The notes beneath the pieces are model-generated. The model was given only the letters and a program-made list of their open reading frames with translations. It did no database searches and had not been told where the DNA came from. DNA of 64,000 nucleotides from Mycolicibacterium austroafricanum (GTDB lineage: Bacteria; Actinomycetota; Actinomycetes; Mycobacteriales; Mycobacteriaceae). Below, piece after piece: positions 43,757-52,192 of the stretch. Made by a program: the position numbers and the translations under genes. Positions within the stretch are counted from its first letter, which is position 1, and the number at the start of each line of letters is the position of its first letter. Location of the stretch: contig NZ_HG964450.1 in assembly GCF_000612725.1 (NCBI RefSeq), positions 914,712 through 978,711 on the forward strand. Direction: 5' to 3'.

Positions 43757-45382
43757 CTATGCGGGAACCGCGTCGCGCTTGGGCGCGCACTGAGGGCATC
43801 GCAAGGGTCGTCTCCCGCGGGTCCGCGGCCGTTCCCAGCTGCTCATGCATTCGGTGCAGATAAGCGTCTCGATCGCTGGCGGCGTCGACGCCTTCGGTGG
43901 TTCGCTTACGTTCGCGTCTTTCCGGGGGCTTGGTCGGTTGCCGCGGCACGGACCGCACACCGGGTTACTAGACCGTCGTGCTGCCATCCAGGAGTTTCCG
44001 CAGCTGCCGCATACCTGTGCAACGCCAGGATTCTCGATGGTAGTGACCGGCAATGGATTTCGCGTAGCCAATGCCCGGCGGTAGTCGGAGAACGACGCCA
44101 CTGGGACGCCGAAGCGGCGAGCGGCGTCGACTTTGGTTGATTCGGAGGCTGTGTCGGCGGCGATGAGAAGTCCGCAGGTCTTGGTGAGCGAGTCGTGGGT
44201 GACAAGACCGAAAGTGCGCGCTTCGGGTTCGATCACCGTTTCCCGGTCGATGGGCTCTCCGAGCTCATCGAGAGCGGCGCCGGTGAAGCACACCATCATC
44301 CCAGGTTCCAGCGCGATGGTCGATTCGGTGATTCGGTAGGCGTTGGTGCGCCGGATGACCAGCTTTGCGTCTACGTTGAGAAGCGCTGCAACACGGCATA
44401 ATTGGTCGAGTTCCGTGTCAGTGATGACCGAGTCTTCGAGCGCGGCGTCGATGAGACCATTGAGAAATTCGCGGTGCGCGCGTTCTCGTTGCCGGTCGTC
44501 CAAGCCGAGCTCCTGGGCGAGTGCGGAAAGTTCGGCGCGTTCCTCGCCAGTCAGTTGTAGGTCACTCATGGCACGGTCGAGCAACGTCACGTACGGAGCA
44601 ACATCGGGATCGGCGTGCACGCCTCGCGCGAGCTCGGCGAGATAGGGGACCTCAAGGGTCACGGCAGCGAATCCGTCCCGGGTGAGAACGCGCCTTGGTG
44701 CGGCGTGGCGCAACGGTATTGCCGATGCAGGCGAGCAGGAACCGCTGAACATGTCTGCGACCGCGAACAGCAGCTGTCCGGTGGCTCGGGCGTCACTGAG
44801 AGCCCGGTGGGCATGCTCAATATCGATGTCGTATTCGGTGCAGGCGACGGAAAGTTTGCATCCTGTGGCGTGCAGGGTGTCGAGGCCGCTCCCCCAGTCG
44901 ATATCGATACCGGTGCGGGAGAATTCGCGTTCGATCATGCGGGTGTCGAATCGCAGATTGTGGCCGACCACCACAGCGCCGTGCAGGCGAGCCGCGAGAT
45001 GGTGAGCGACATCGTCGAAACTCGGGGCATCAACGAGCATGGAGGCAGTTACGCCATGGATCCATGTCGGACCGGGGTCGCGGTGCGGGTTGATTAACGT
45101 GTCGAACTCATCGATGACCGCGCCGGTTGGGTCCATCGTTACGACGGCGACCTCGACGACACGGTCGACGCGGTACAGGCCGGTGGTTTCGACGTCGATG
45201 ACGGCGATGCGTTCGGCTTGCGCGAGAGCCTGCGCGACGGCCCGCGCTGGGTGCCCGGGGTCGGGGCCGTAGGTGCTGGGCGTCGTGGTGTGGGTCCAGC
45301 CGGTCCACTCGGTGCCGGTCCACCATCGAAGGTCGGCTTGCTTCCACGGGTCCGGATACCAGCCTGGTTCCACGATGCTCAT
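43757..45382 (-). CDS. DnaQ-like 3'-5' exonuclease with DUF2510, BRCT and zinc-ribbon parts
   Basis: 541 residues from ATG 45382, preceded by GGAGG 7 nt upstream. Order: DUF2510 motif (PGWYPDPWKQADLRWWTGTEW), DnaQ/DEDDh exonuclease (VIDVETTGLYR; HNLRFDTRMIE; HRALSDARAT), a helical region, a BRCT-like domain (MMVCFTGAALDELGEP, TRKTCGLLIAAD-like, DYRRAL), then two CxxC pairs (CGSCGNSW...CGPC; CTECMSSW...CPQC). DnaQ-BRCT proteins are seen in actinobacterial DNA repair or mobile islands. Likely acts on DNA ends; function inferred. Frames extending to 45778 are upstream noise. Confidence 0.82.
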   Translation of the reverse strand: MSIVEPGWYPDPWKQADLRWWTGTEWTGWTHTTTPSTYGPDPGHPARAVAQALAQAERIAVIDVETTGLYRVDRVVEVAVVTMDPTGAVIDEFDTLINPHRDPGPTWIHGVTASMLVDAPSFDDVAHHLAARLHGAVVVGHNLRFDTRMIEREFSRTGIDIDWGSGLDTLHATGCKLSVACTEYDIDIEHAHRALSDARATGQLLFAVADMFSGSCSPASAIPLRHAAPRRVLTRDGFAAVTLEVPYLAELARGVHADPDVAPYVTLLDRAMSDLQLTGEERAELSALAQELGLDDRQRERAHREFLNGLIDAALEDSVITDTELDQLCRVAALLNVDAKLVIRRTNAYRITESTIALEPGMMVCFTGAALDELGEPIDRETVIEPEARTFGLVTHDSLTKTCGLLIAADTASESTKVDAARRFGVPVASFSDYRRALATRNPLPVTTIENPGVAQVCGSCGNSWMAARRSSNPVCGPCRGNRPSPRKDANVSEPPKASTPPAIETLICTECMSSWERPRTRGRRPLRCPQCAPKRDAVPA

Positions 45383-45508
45383 CTGCAGGTCCTCCCCCAT
45401 CGGTTCTGCACATTCGAGCGTAATTGCTGGTCCCAATCGTCTTGCGCGTTTTCGCGTTGACGGCCAGCTAGAGGGCACGTGGCGATGCGCCGGCCTATCA
45501 TTGACCTC

Positions 45509-45688
45509 ATGGCGTTGCCGAACCGCGACAGGCTGGGACGAGTACCTACTGAGCCGGCAGCGACTAACCAAGATGTCTTGAGCGACCTGTACGCGCAGTT
45601 GGCAGAAGCCTTTGGCGATGAGATCTTCAGTGCTGAACGGCGCACAGCTCGCGATCGATACATCCATCGCGCGCAGCGCGCGGACTAA
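45509..45688 (+). CDS. Small hypothetical protein
   Basis: 59 residues (MALPNRDRLGRVPTEPAATN), divergent from the exonuclease gene. Composition is protein-like, with a helical acidic centre (DVLSDLYAQLAEAFGDEIF), but no ribosome site is obvious and no family is recognised. Confidence 0.35.
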   Translation: MALPNRDRLGRVPTEPAATNQDVLSDLYAQLAEAFGDEIFSAERRTARDRYIHRAQRAD

Positions 45689-45824
45689 GGCCCCGGATAC
45701 ACAATCTATGTCCGGTGATGCTGGCATGTAGTCAGTGACTATCGGCAGCTGTCGTTGGTCCGACAAGCACCTATACAAGGTGGTGGTGAAGCGGCTCCTG
45801 GCGGGTCATCTCAACAACATCGCG

Positions 45825-45995
45825 TCACGCACCCGGGCTGACGGCGCGATGCGTCTCGACCGAGACAAGCAGCGCCACCTCGCGACCACGACGTGTAATG
45901 ACGAAGGTACGGCCTTTTTCTACTTCGTCAAGAATCCGGCCGAAATGTCGGCGTAACTCGGTGATACCCACCCTTGGTAACGATGGGTCAATCAT
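45825..45995 (-). CDS. Phd/YefM-family antitoxin, without visible toxin
   Basis: 56 residues (MIDPSLPRVGITELRRHFGR). Pattern of Phd antitoxins: VGITELRRHFGRILDEVEKG followed by FVITRRGREVALLVS. A longer start at 46007 (MHSN) is possible. Antitoxins of this class repress their own operon and bind a Doc, RelE or VapC toxin. No toxin frame follows on the same strand, so it is orphaned or acts in trans. No other gene is within 100 bp. Confidence 0.72.
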   Translation of the reverse strand: MIDPSLPRVGITELRRHFGRILDEVEKGRTFVITRRGREVALLVSVETHRAVSPGA

Positions 45996-46007
45996 GTTGC
46001 TGTGCAA

Positions 46008-46352
46008 CCGCTTTCATGATCGTGCGCGCGTGTCGAGGCCGGAGTGAAGAGCGCAGTCTGAGTGGACCTAGTTTCCGTTGTCATTCCAAGGTGGCTGGAG
46101 CCGCTCTTGTATAGCCGGGTCGAACACTGCCATGGGTCGCGAATCCCGGGGCCGCCGACGACGACGCGAATGAAATTGGCGAATCCGTGCGGGTGCGCGG
46201 GCGTTGCCCGGCGACAACACGTGGCGTTCGGATGCGCCCTGTCCGGGATCACAGAGCTCAGCGTAATCGCCTGAATCGACAGCAGGCGGGCATTCCATCC
46301 TCAACCGGTCATGGTGCGATCGCTTATTGGCTATCGTCGAAGTGTGGCGAAA
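46008..46352. other. Interval without recognised genes
   Basis: 345 bp between the antitoxin and the XRE gene. A minus-strand frame exists but has no recognisable content. It may hold the antitoxin promoter and remnants of a lost gene. Confidence 0.4.
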
Positions 46353-46727
46353 ATGGGGCCGACGGCGGCGAGATACGTCGATCGTCTGGCGGGAAATATC
46401 CTGCGACTTGCCCGAGCAAGAGCCGGTCTGTCGCAACGACAGCTCGCTGCGATCGCCGGTGTCCCACAGTCGACCATCGCGCGGATCGAATCGGGCCGGC
46501 GACAGCCTTCCCTGCCGGTGCTTGCCCGCATCCTGGCTGCTATTGATTGCGAGATGCGGATAGCGATCGCTGATTATGACCGCCACGACGACTTCTTCGA
46601 TGACGAGAACGCGAACCTCCAGCCCGAAGAGCTGTGGCAGCGTCGCGGCGTACATGACGACTTCGCCCGCCAACTCCGAGAAGGCTCGCTTGCCGCGGAA
46701 ATTGCATCTAGGTTTGCCGACGCGTGA
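46353..46727 (+). CDS. XRE-family helix-turn-helix regulator
   Basis: 124 residues from ATG 46353 (MGPTAARYVDRLAGNILR). Cro/CI-type HTH: RLARARAGLSQRQLAAIAGV and PQSTIARIESGRRQPSLPVL. The C-terminal part is acidic and helical, as in regulators paired with toxin or nucleotidyltransferase genes, but no partner is encoded next to it. Upstream in-frame start at 46311 is possible. Confidence 0.72.
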   Translation: MGPTAARYVDRLAGNILRLARARAGLSQRQLAAIAGVPQSTIARIESGRRQPSLPVLARILAAIDCEMRIAIADYDRHDDFFDDENANLQPEELWQRRGVHDDFARQLREGSLAAEIASRFADA

Positions 46728-46832
46728 GCCAAGAGCCCCGAGCGATTTCGTCACGTGACGCTCAACCTAGGGGTGGGTCCCGATGCCGCGCGCTGATGCT
46801 GGCGACCTTCGAGCGAATGAGCTGGCTGGTTG

Positions 46833-48020
46833 TTAGCGGCCGTGGCGAGTCCCTGAGGAGAGTGCCCGCGAGTCTTCCCGCGCCGTAGTTCGCGCCTGGC
46901 GGTTCTTCGTAGTGCTCTGCCCAGACTTTGCGGCGGTGGCGTCGAAGCGCCGCCGACGCGTGATCGTGTTTCGGACGCTCTGTTGCGCCCGTTCGCAAAT
47001 GAGGCGTACCGGCGCCGTGAGGGCTTCGTGGTTGTGCCCGCGGTCCGTGCCGGCGTGGGCGGACGCAAGGATGACATCGGCGAGTAGTGACACCGCTGCG
47101 GAAGCATCGTGGGCGTCCAGGATCGATACGGCGATGGTGGTGGCGATCGCTACGTCACGGGCTGTCGGATGCGCAGCCGGGGCGGCTTTGTGACCGTTGG
47201 CTGCGTAGGCGGGGTTGCACAGCTCAGCGAGTTCCGGGGATAGACTCGTTGCCGCTGCACTGTCATCAATATGTGAAAACACGTATCGCGCAATGATTGT
47301 GACGTCTATAAATATGTCCTGCGGTTCGGGTCGAGCGCTTCCGTACACCCGCAGTGGCGGTCGGAGTCCCGCGAGCAGAGCGTTCACGAGTCGTTGGCTG
47401 CGCACAGTCGCGGCATCGACAAGCTCTACGCTTTCGTCAATTTGGCCGAGGTCGGCACCGCAGCGCGTCCGCTCCCCCGATGGGTCGCGCACGGGTTCGG
47501 CACACCGGCCGAGCTGGGGTATCTGGTTCGCGGGAGGGCGGCTCCTTTGGCGGCCCGCGCAGGCGGGACATGCATCGTGGAGTAGGCGATGATGGGTAAG
47601 GCAGGCGAAGGTCCAGTTGAGGCGCCAGGCGAGTAACCAGCGGCCGCCAGTATCGGTGAGGCATTGCGGGCACCATCGAGAGTGCGCTCGCCAGCCCCAC
47701 GTTGTGGACGGTAGCGTGTGCGCCGCGTAGAGCGGTCCGTCTGGATGGACGGTGCGCGAAAAGGTCAGCGCGGCAACAACTACGGGATCGTACCCAGTGA
47801 TTGTGGCGATACGGTCGATGTCAGCGGGCTCGAGGAGGCGCATCCAGGACCCGTATCCCGGATGTGCTGCTATGCCACACCGCTCAAGAAGTGCGCGACG
47901 GGAGACTTGGTGCCGGACGGCCAGGGCGTCGAGCCAGGAGTCCAGGGCTTCGCCCGGGTAGGGTGCCACCCGCAACGGCAAGCTGCGCTGCAAGCTGCAT
48001 GGCGGAACCGCCCGGGGCAT
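46833..48020 (-). CDS. tniQ: Short TniQ-family transposon targeting protein
   Basis: 395 residues from ATG 48020 (MPRAVPPCSLQRSLPLRVAP). TniQ features: PYPGEALDSWLDALAVRH, then zinc-finger CPQCLTDTGG and CPACAGRQ around WNWTFACLTHHRLLHD. TniQ/TnsD proteins direct Tn7- and Tn5053-like transposition to their targets. This copy is separated from the main module by an XRE gene on the other strand, and is a second, shorter TniQ beside the 856-residue one. C-terminal half shows no HTH. Confidence 0.82.
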   Translation of the reverse strand: MPRAVPPCSLQRSLPLRVAPYPGEALDSWLDALAVRHQVSRRALLERCGIAAHPGYGSWMRLLEPADIDRIATITGYDPVVVAALTFSRTVHPDGPLYAAHTLPSTTWGWRAHSRWCPQCLTDTGGRWLLAWRLNWTFACLTHHRLLHDACPACAGRQRSRPPANQIPQLGRCAEPVRDPSGERTRCGADLGQIDESVELVDAATVRSQRLVNALLAGLRPPLRVYGSARPEPQDIFIDVTIIARYVFSHIDDSAAATSLSPELAELCNPAYAANGHKAAPAAHPTARDVAIATTIAVSILDAHDASAAVSLLADVILASAHAGTDRGHNHEALTAPVRLICERAQQSVRNTITRRRRFDATAAKSGQSTTKNRQARTTAREDSRALSSGTRHGR

Positions 48021-48140
48021 ATGCGCGCGGACGACGGCATCCGATACAGCTGCCACCTTCAACAACGCCACATGGCAGTGTATCTCTTGCTGTACATAAC
48101 TATATGTGCTTCTTGAAGGGCAGACTTTTAAGTATTGCAG

Positions 48141-48434
48141 GTGGCTACTTATGGGGTGCCGACACGAGCTCCTGAGGATGACCCTGATCGTGCGTTGTTG
48201 TGGCAGCGTCGACGTGCGTTGGTGGGCGGGCGCATTCGCGCCTTGCGGTTAGAGCGCGGGTTGTCGCAGGAGAGCTTGGCGCTGGAGTCCGGCATCGCGC
48301 GCAATCAGTTGATCCAGATGGAGCATGGGCGGCGTGGGGTGTTGATCGAGCGTGTCTATGACCTTGCCGAGGCTCTCGGTGTATCGGTTAGCGAGATCGT
48401 TGTTGATGACCCGGCAGAGCCGCGACACCGCTAA
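48141..48434 (+). CDS. XRE-family helix-turn-helix regulator between the two TniQ genes
   Basis: 97 residues from GTG 48141; TTG 48135 is an alternative. HTH: RIRALRLERGLSQESLALES and GIARNQLIQMEHGRRGVLIE. It is divergent from the short TniQ gene and convergent with the long TniQ gene, a good position to control the transposition genes. That role is inferred. Confidence 0.75.
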   Translation: MATYGVPTRAPEDDPDRALLWQRRRALVGGRIRALRLERGLSQESLALESGIARNQLIQMEHGRRGVLIERVYDLAEALGVSVSEIVVDDPAEPRHR

Positions 48435-48443
48435 CCGCCACGG

Positions 48444-51014
48444 TTAGGGTCCGCCCGACGCGGCGAGTTCTGCGATGGCATCAAGGACTTGGTCGCCGAA
48501 TGCGGTGCGTCGGAGCGGTCGGTGCGTGAGAAGCCTTGTGCGGAAGTCTTTCTCAAGCCGTGAGATGCAGCTGCCGGTGGCGGCGACGTTGATACCGAGG
48601 TGGTGTCCGGCGTCGGTGAGTGTGGAGTATTGCGCGATGATGGCGAATCGCTGCAGGCGTTCCCACCCGCCGTGCCCGATCAGCGCCGGAACGAGCAGCT
48701 CGGGCACTTGTGGGTTGTCTTTGAGCTGCTCCTCGGAGCGGCGTCCGACGGTGCGCATGAATGACCTGTGCGGTTGGACGAGAGCAGCGACGGTGGCGGC
48801 GGAGATATGCAGGTCTCGGGCCAGCTCGGCGCAGCTGCGGCGCTTGAGCACGTATTCGGTGTAGAGCCAGTCGGAGTCCACGGGGGGAGTTGCTCGCCCG
48901 CCTGATCGACGCAGCGCAATGCCGTAGTCGCGGGCCAAGCGTGTGATTGTCTTTCGGCCAATTCCCGTGGCCGCTTCGATGTCGGCGAGGCTGCGCTGCT
49001 GGGTGATGTAGAGGTCATCGAGGCGGTCTCGCGAGAGTCTCTGGGCGGCTCGCTGATACACGTTTCCTGGTCGTCGAGCGCCAGTTCGGGGTGTCCACGC
49101 GGGTCGCGGCTTGGCTGGTGCGGGATGATGTTCAAGGACTGCGCGGGCCAGATTGGCGGTGACGCCGAGGCGCTGACTGGCAGCAGGGATGCTGTAGTGC
49201 TGATCCCGGATCAGGCGATGAAGTTCGCTGATATCGATACCGGTGTCGCCGACGCCGGGCAGCGTTCGGTTCCCAAGCAGGCTCAGCGGGGGTGCCCATA
49301 CCACCGGTTCATCCCGGATTCCCTGCTCATGCAGAAAGCGCAACGCGTAGTCATCCAGGCCTTCCAGTAGGTGCGGGGTGAGTCGGTGCGGGAACAGGGC
49401 GAGCGCGGCGTTGATACGCAGGGCACCGCGACGCGGTGCGGCGCTGCCACAGATTCGGTGCTGAAGGTAGGCACGTGTGGGCGCTGCGGGACTTGCTTGC
49501 CGACCGGCCTGTCGGCAGATGGTGTTCCATTCGGTCTGGGTTAGCAGACCACTGCAATTGAGGTGTCGGCGCCGTTGATAGTCGATAGGGCTGTCGTGAG
49601 TGTCTAGGTAGTCGGCGAGTATGCCGAGCGCTGCACGGATCTCGGGCCAGCAGGGGGACTCCTTCAGGCGCCACAGCCGATACACCGCCTGGCGGTGGGT
49701 CAGGGAAATGCCGAGCAAAGCAGAGGCGGAAGTGATATCGAGATCGCTGCCAACCAGCAGCACTGCGGCCGCCAGCACGGCCCGCGCACTCGCAAGTCCC
49801 AGCGTAGGTGGAGTCAACCGCAGCGCCCAGTCCGGCCACAGCGCCGCCGGAAGACGACACAGCAATCGCCGCTGCCGCTCCACGTTGGTGGGGTGCTTTC
49901 GTGGAAACGGCGAGTCGAGCCGGTAGTTCAGCTGCTGCACGGGGGTCAGACGATCTCCGAGCGCGGTGTAGTGCAGCCCCTGAAGTACCGGACTTGGCGT
50001 CGGGCCGTCCACCAGACCGATGCGTTCCTGTTCATGTAATACGTAGCGCGAGACCTCGTCGGGCAGCGCGGCCAGCGGCTGAGCTGCAGATACCAGATCC
50101 GACTGATTGAGTAGCGTGATCGCGGCGGTCGCCGCGGCAGCACTTTCGATCACCGATGCTGCGATGCCTCCCGCAGTGCCCTTAACAGCGTTGCCGTGCA
50201 ATTGCTTTCGATACAGTGCGGCGATGTCAGCGGGTAACAGCATGTCATCGACAAAAGCGCCCTTGGTGGCCGACAAGATGCCACGTCCCAGCAGGCGTAT
50301 ATCCCCCAGGACATCAGATACCGCGGTGGGGTGGGCGGCGTAGAGCCCGAAACTCCCCTGCCGACTATCCAGCAGGCTGTCCAGAATGCGTTGAGCAATC
50401 AGCGCGGGGTGATCGGACGGCAGGTCAACGACCGGGGCGTCGGCCAGATCAGCGTCGCAGCGCGGGCGGCGTCGCTGCCCCGTCGTTGTGAGATCCGGAT
50501 AGGTGCAGTGAGCGGGACAAGGCGGCGCGTCGGTCAGTTGCCGCGCCCGTTGCCGTCGGCCGCACCGTGGGCAGCGGTCCGCGAGCAGGCAGCGATGCCG
50601 CAGGCAAGCGAAATTCCACAACAGTCTCCACCGCAGCAGCCACGCTCCCCCACTCGCGGCGAGGCAGTGTGGGCAGAATCGCCACCCGTTGCCGTGATGA
50701 CCCGGAGTGATGGCGGTAAACGCAGGACTCGTATCGGGGTGCACGGTGACCGCCGGTAGGTAGCAGGCCAGTGTCATCGCGTGGACTTGCGCCGGTGTGA
50801 CCCCAGTTGCTGCGCTGATTCTGTGCGCGGTGTCATCCGTGACGGCGATAGCGCTGACCGCTTGGCGCAGGTCCTTGGGCACGTCGAGGCCCAGATGCTG
50901 GTACAGATCCTTCAGTGCGATGCCGTGGCGCACCGCCGTGGCCTCTAGCCAGGAATCCAGCGCCTCCCCCGGAAGGGGTGCGGTGGCCAGCGGTAGCGCG
51001 CGGACCGGGGTCAT
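48444..51014 (-). CDS. tniQ: Long TniQ/TnsD-like targeting protein with C-terminal HTH
   Basis: 856 residues. N-terminal TniQ domain: PLPGEALDSWLEATAVRH and zinc finger CPHCLAASGG/CPRCGRRQ. The long middle and C-terminal parts contain several HTH-like segments (HYSIPAASQRLGVTANLARA; RSLADIEAATGIGRKTITRL; RSCAELARDLHISAATVAAL; LysR-like TLTDAGHHLGINVAATGSCI). This is the build of TnsD homing proteins, which read a specific chromosomal site. ATGA overlap with the ATPase gene shows one operon. Confidence 0.85.
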   Translation of the reverse strand: MTPVRALPLATAPLPGEALDSWLEATAVRHGIALKDLYQHLGLDVPKDLRQAVSAIAVTDDTAHRISAATGVTPAQVHAMTLACYLPAVTVHPDTSPAFTAITPGHHGNGWRFCPHCLAASGGAWLLRWRLLWNFACLRHRCLLADRCPRCGRRQRARQLTDAPPCPAHCTYPDLTTTGQRRRPRCDADLADAPVVDLPSDHPALIAQRILDSLLDSRQGSFGLYAAHPTAVSDVLGDIRLLGRGILSATKGAFVDDMLLPADIAALYRKQLHGNAVKGTAGGIAASVIESAAAATAAITLLNQSDLVSAAQPLAALPDEVSRYVLHEQERIGLVDGPTPSPVLQGLHYTALGDRLTPVQQLNYRLDSPFPRKHPTNVERQRRLLCRLPAALWPDWALRLTPPTLGLASARAVLAAAVLLVGSDLDITSASALLGISLTHRQAVYRLWRLKESPCWPEIRAALGILADYLDTHDSPIDYQRRRHLNCSGLLTQTEWNTICRQAGRQASPAAPTRAYLQHRICGSAAPRRGALRINAALALFPHRLTPHLLEGLDDYALRFLHEQGIRDEPVVWAPPLSLLGNRTLPGVGDTGIDISELHRLIRDQHYSIPAASQRLGVTANLARAVLEHHPAPAKPRPAWTPRTGARRPGNVYQRAAQRLSRDRLDDLYITQQRSLADIEAATGIGRKTITRLARDYGIALRRSGGRATPPVDSDWLYTEYVLKRRSCAELARDLHISAATVAALVQPHRSFMRTVGRRSEEQLKDNPQVPELLVPALIGHGGWERLQRFAIIAQYSTLTDAGHHLGINVAATGSCISRLEKDFRTRLLTHRPLRRTAFGDQVLDAIAELAASGGP

Positions 51015-52192
51015 GGTGGCGGCACAGTTGTCCGTAGGCGTGTGGTCTTGCGGCCGGTGCGAAAGGCGGCCTGCAGTTCGCGGCGGCCCAGCTCAGCGGC
51101 GCTGTCGATGCGGCACGTGTCGACCAGGTCGGAAGTGAGTTTCTCGGTGCCTGTGCGCATCGCTTTCTGACAGGCCAACCTGATCAGCGCCATCAGCGAT
51201 CCGATGTGACCGGTACTGCGCACGAAGAGCTGATCAGATAAGTCGTCAGCCAGCATGCCCGGATACTTCTGGGTCAGCAGCAGCCGTTGTTCCAAAGTGA
51301 GCAGAAGGTCGCGCCAGCGTCGCCGCTGGGTTTCGGTGTCCACGCGAAACGGCGACATATCCACCGGCGTCGTGCAGCGCAATAGCTGCTCCATCTCGTG
51401 GTCGCGGTACGCGTTGCGGTCATCAAGAAGCGCGTTGCGTTCGTGCAGCCCGATCCCGATCAGAAGTACTGTCAGCGGGAATTCGTTGGCGATGTACTTG
51501 AACTGATTGCTCAAGTCGGTCATTCGCTCGTGGCGGCCTCGCAAGAAGTGCAGATCATCGATGATCAGCAGACGTGTCTCACAAGACGACACATCGTCGA
51601 GCGCACATCGCAGAAGCTGTTGCGCGCTGGCCCGAGACACGCCGGGGTGGGCGTAGAAGTCGCATAAGGCGGCGTTGAACTCACGGGTTCCGGTGGACGC
51701 GGTCATTCCGATCCGGCATACCGGCCACCGCTCGTCGCCGGCGCGCGTGGTCTCCCCGTAGCGCTCGATGTGTCGACGGTGCACGCGCTTCCCGAAGACC
51801 CGCGATACCGTACTTTTCCCCAGTCCGGGCAAACCACTGAGCGCAATCAGGGGTTTCGTGTCCTCACCAGTCTGACAGTTGCACGCGACGAAGTCCTCGA
51901 GTTGTTCGAGCACCGATTGGCATTCGGCGGTCATCACCGTGCCCATCTGAGCATGCCAGCGGCGGCGCTGGTCGTTATAGTCCCCCGCAGCAGATGCACT
52001 CAATCGCCGAAGCGCTCTGTTGGACAACAATTCTGGCCTCTCCAGCGGGGGCGCCTCGACCATCGCGCGCCATCCCTCTTTGCGCGCCAACGTCAGGTTG
52101 TCCAGGTACTCACGCGGGTTTCGGGTGTCGGGTTTGCTGCGCGCGCGTGCCCCCGTCGTCTGCTTGGAATGCGGGGAGGCGCCTGCTGTCAT
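51011..52192 (-). CDS. tnsC: TnsC/TniB-family AAA+ ATPase
   Basis: 393 residues. Walker A in LSGLPGLGKSTVSRVFGKRV, Walker B in RLLIIDDLHFLRG, and sensor region VLLIGIGLHERNAL. It is the regulator between TniQ and the transposase in Tn7-like systems. Overlaps both neighbouring genes by ATGA. Length and motifs are normal. Confidence 0.92.
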   Translation of the reverse strand: MTAGASPHSKQTTGARARSKPDTRNPREYLDNLTLARKEGWRAMVEAPPLERPELLSNRALRRLSASAAGDYNDQRRRWHAQMGTVMTAECQSVLEQLEDFVACNCQTGEDTKPLIALSGLPGLGKSTVSRVFGKRVHRRHIERYGETTRAGDERWPVCRIGMTASTGTREFNAALCDFYAHPGVSRASAQQLLRCALDDVSSCETRLLIIDDLHFLRGRHERMTDLSNQFKYIANEFPLTVLLIGIGLHERNALLDDRNAYRDHEMEQLLRCTTPVDMSPFRVDTETQRRRWRDLLLTLEQRLLLTQKYPGMLADDLSDQLFVRSTGHIGSLMALIRLACQKAMRTGTEKLTSDLVDTCRIDSAAELGRRELQAAFRTGRKTTRLRTTVPPP

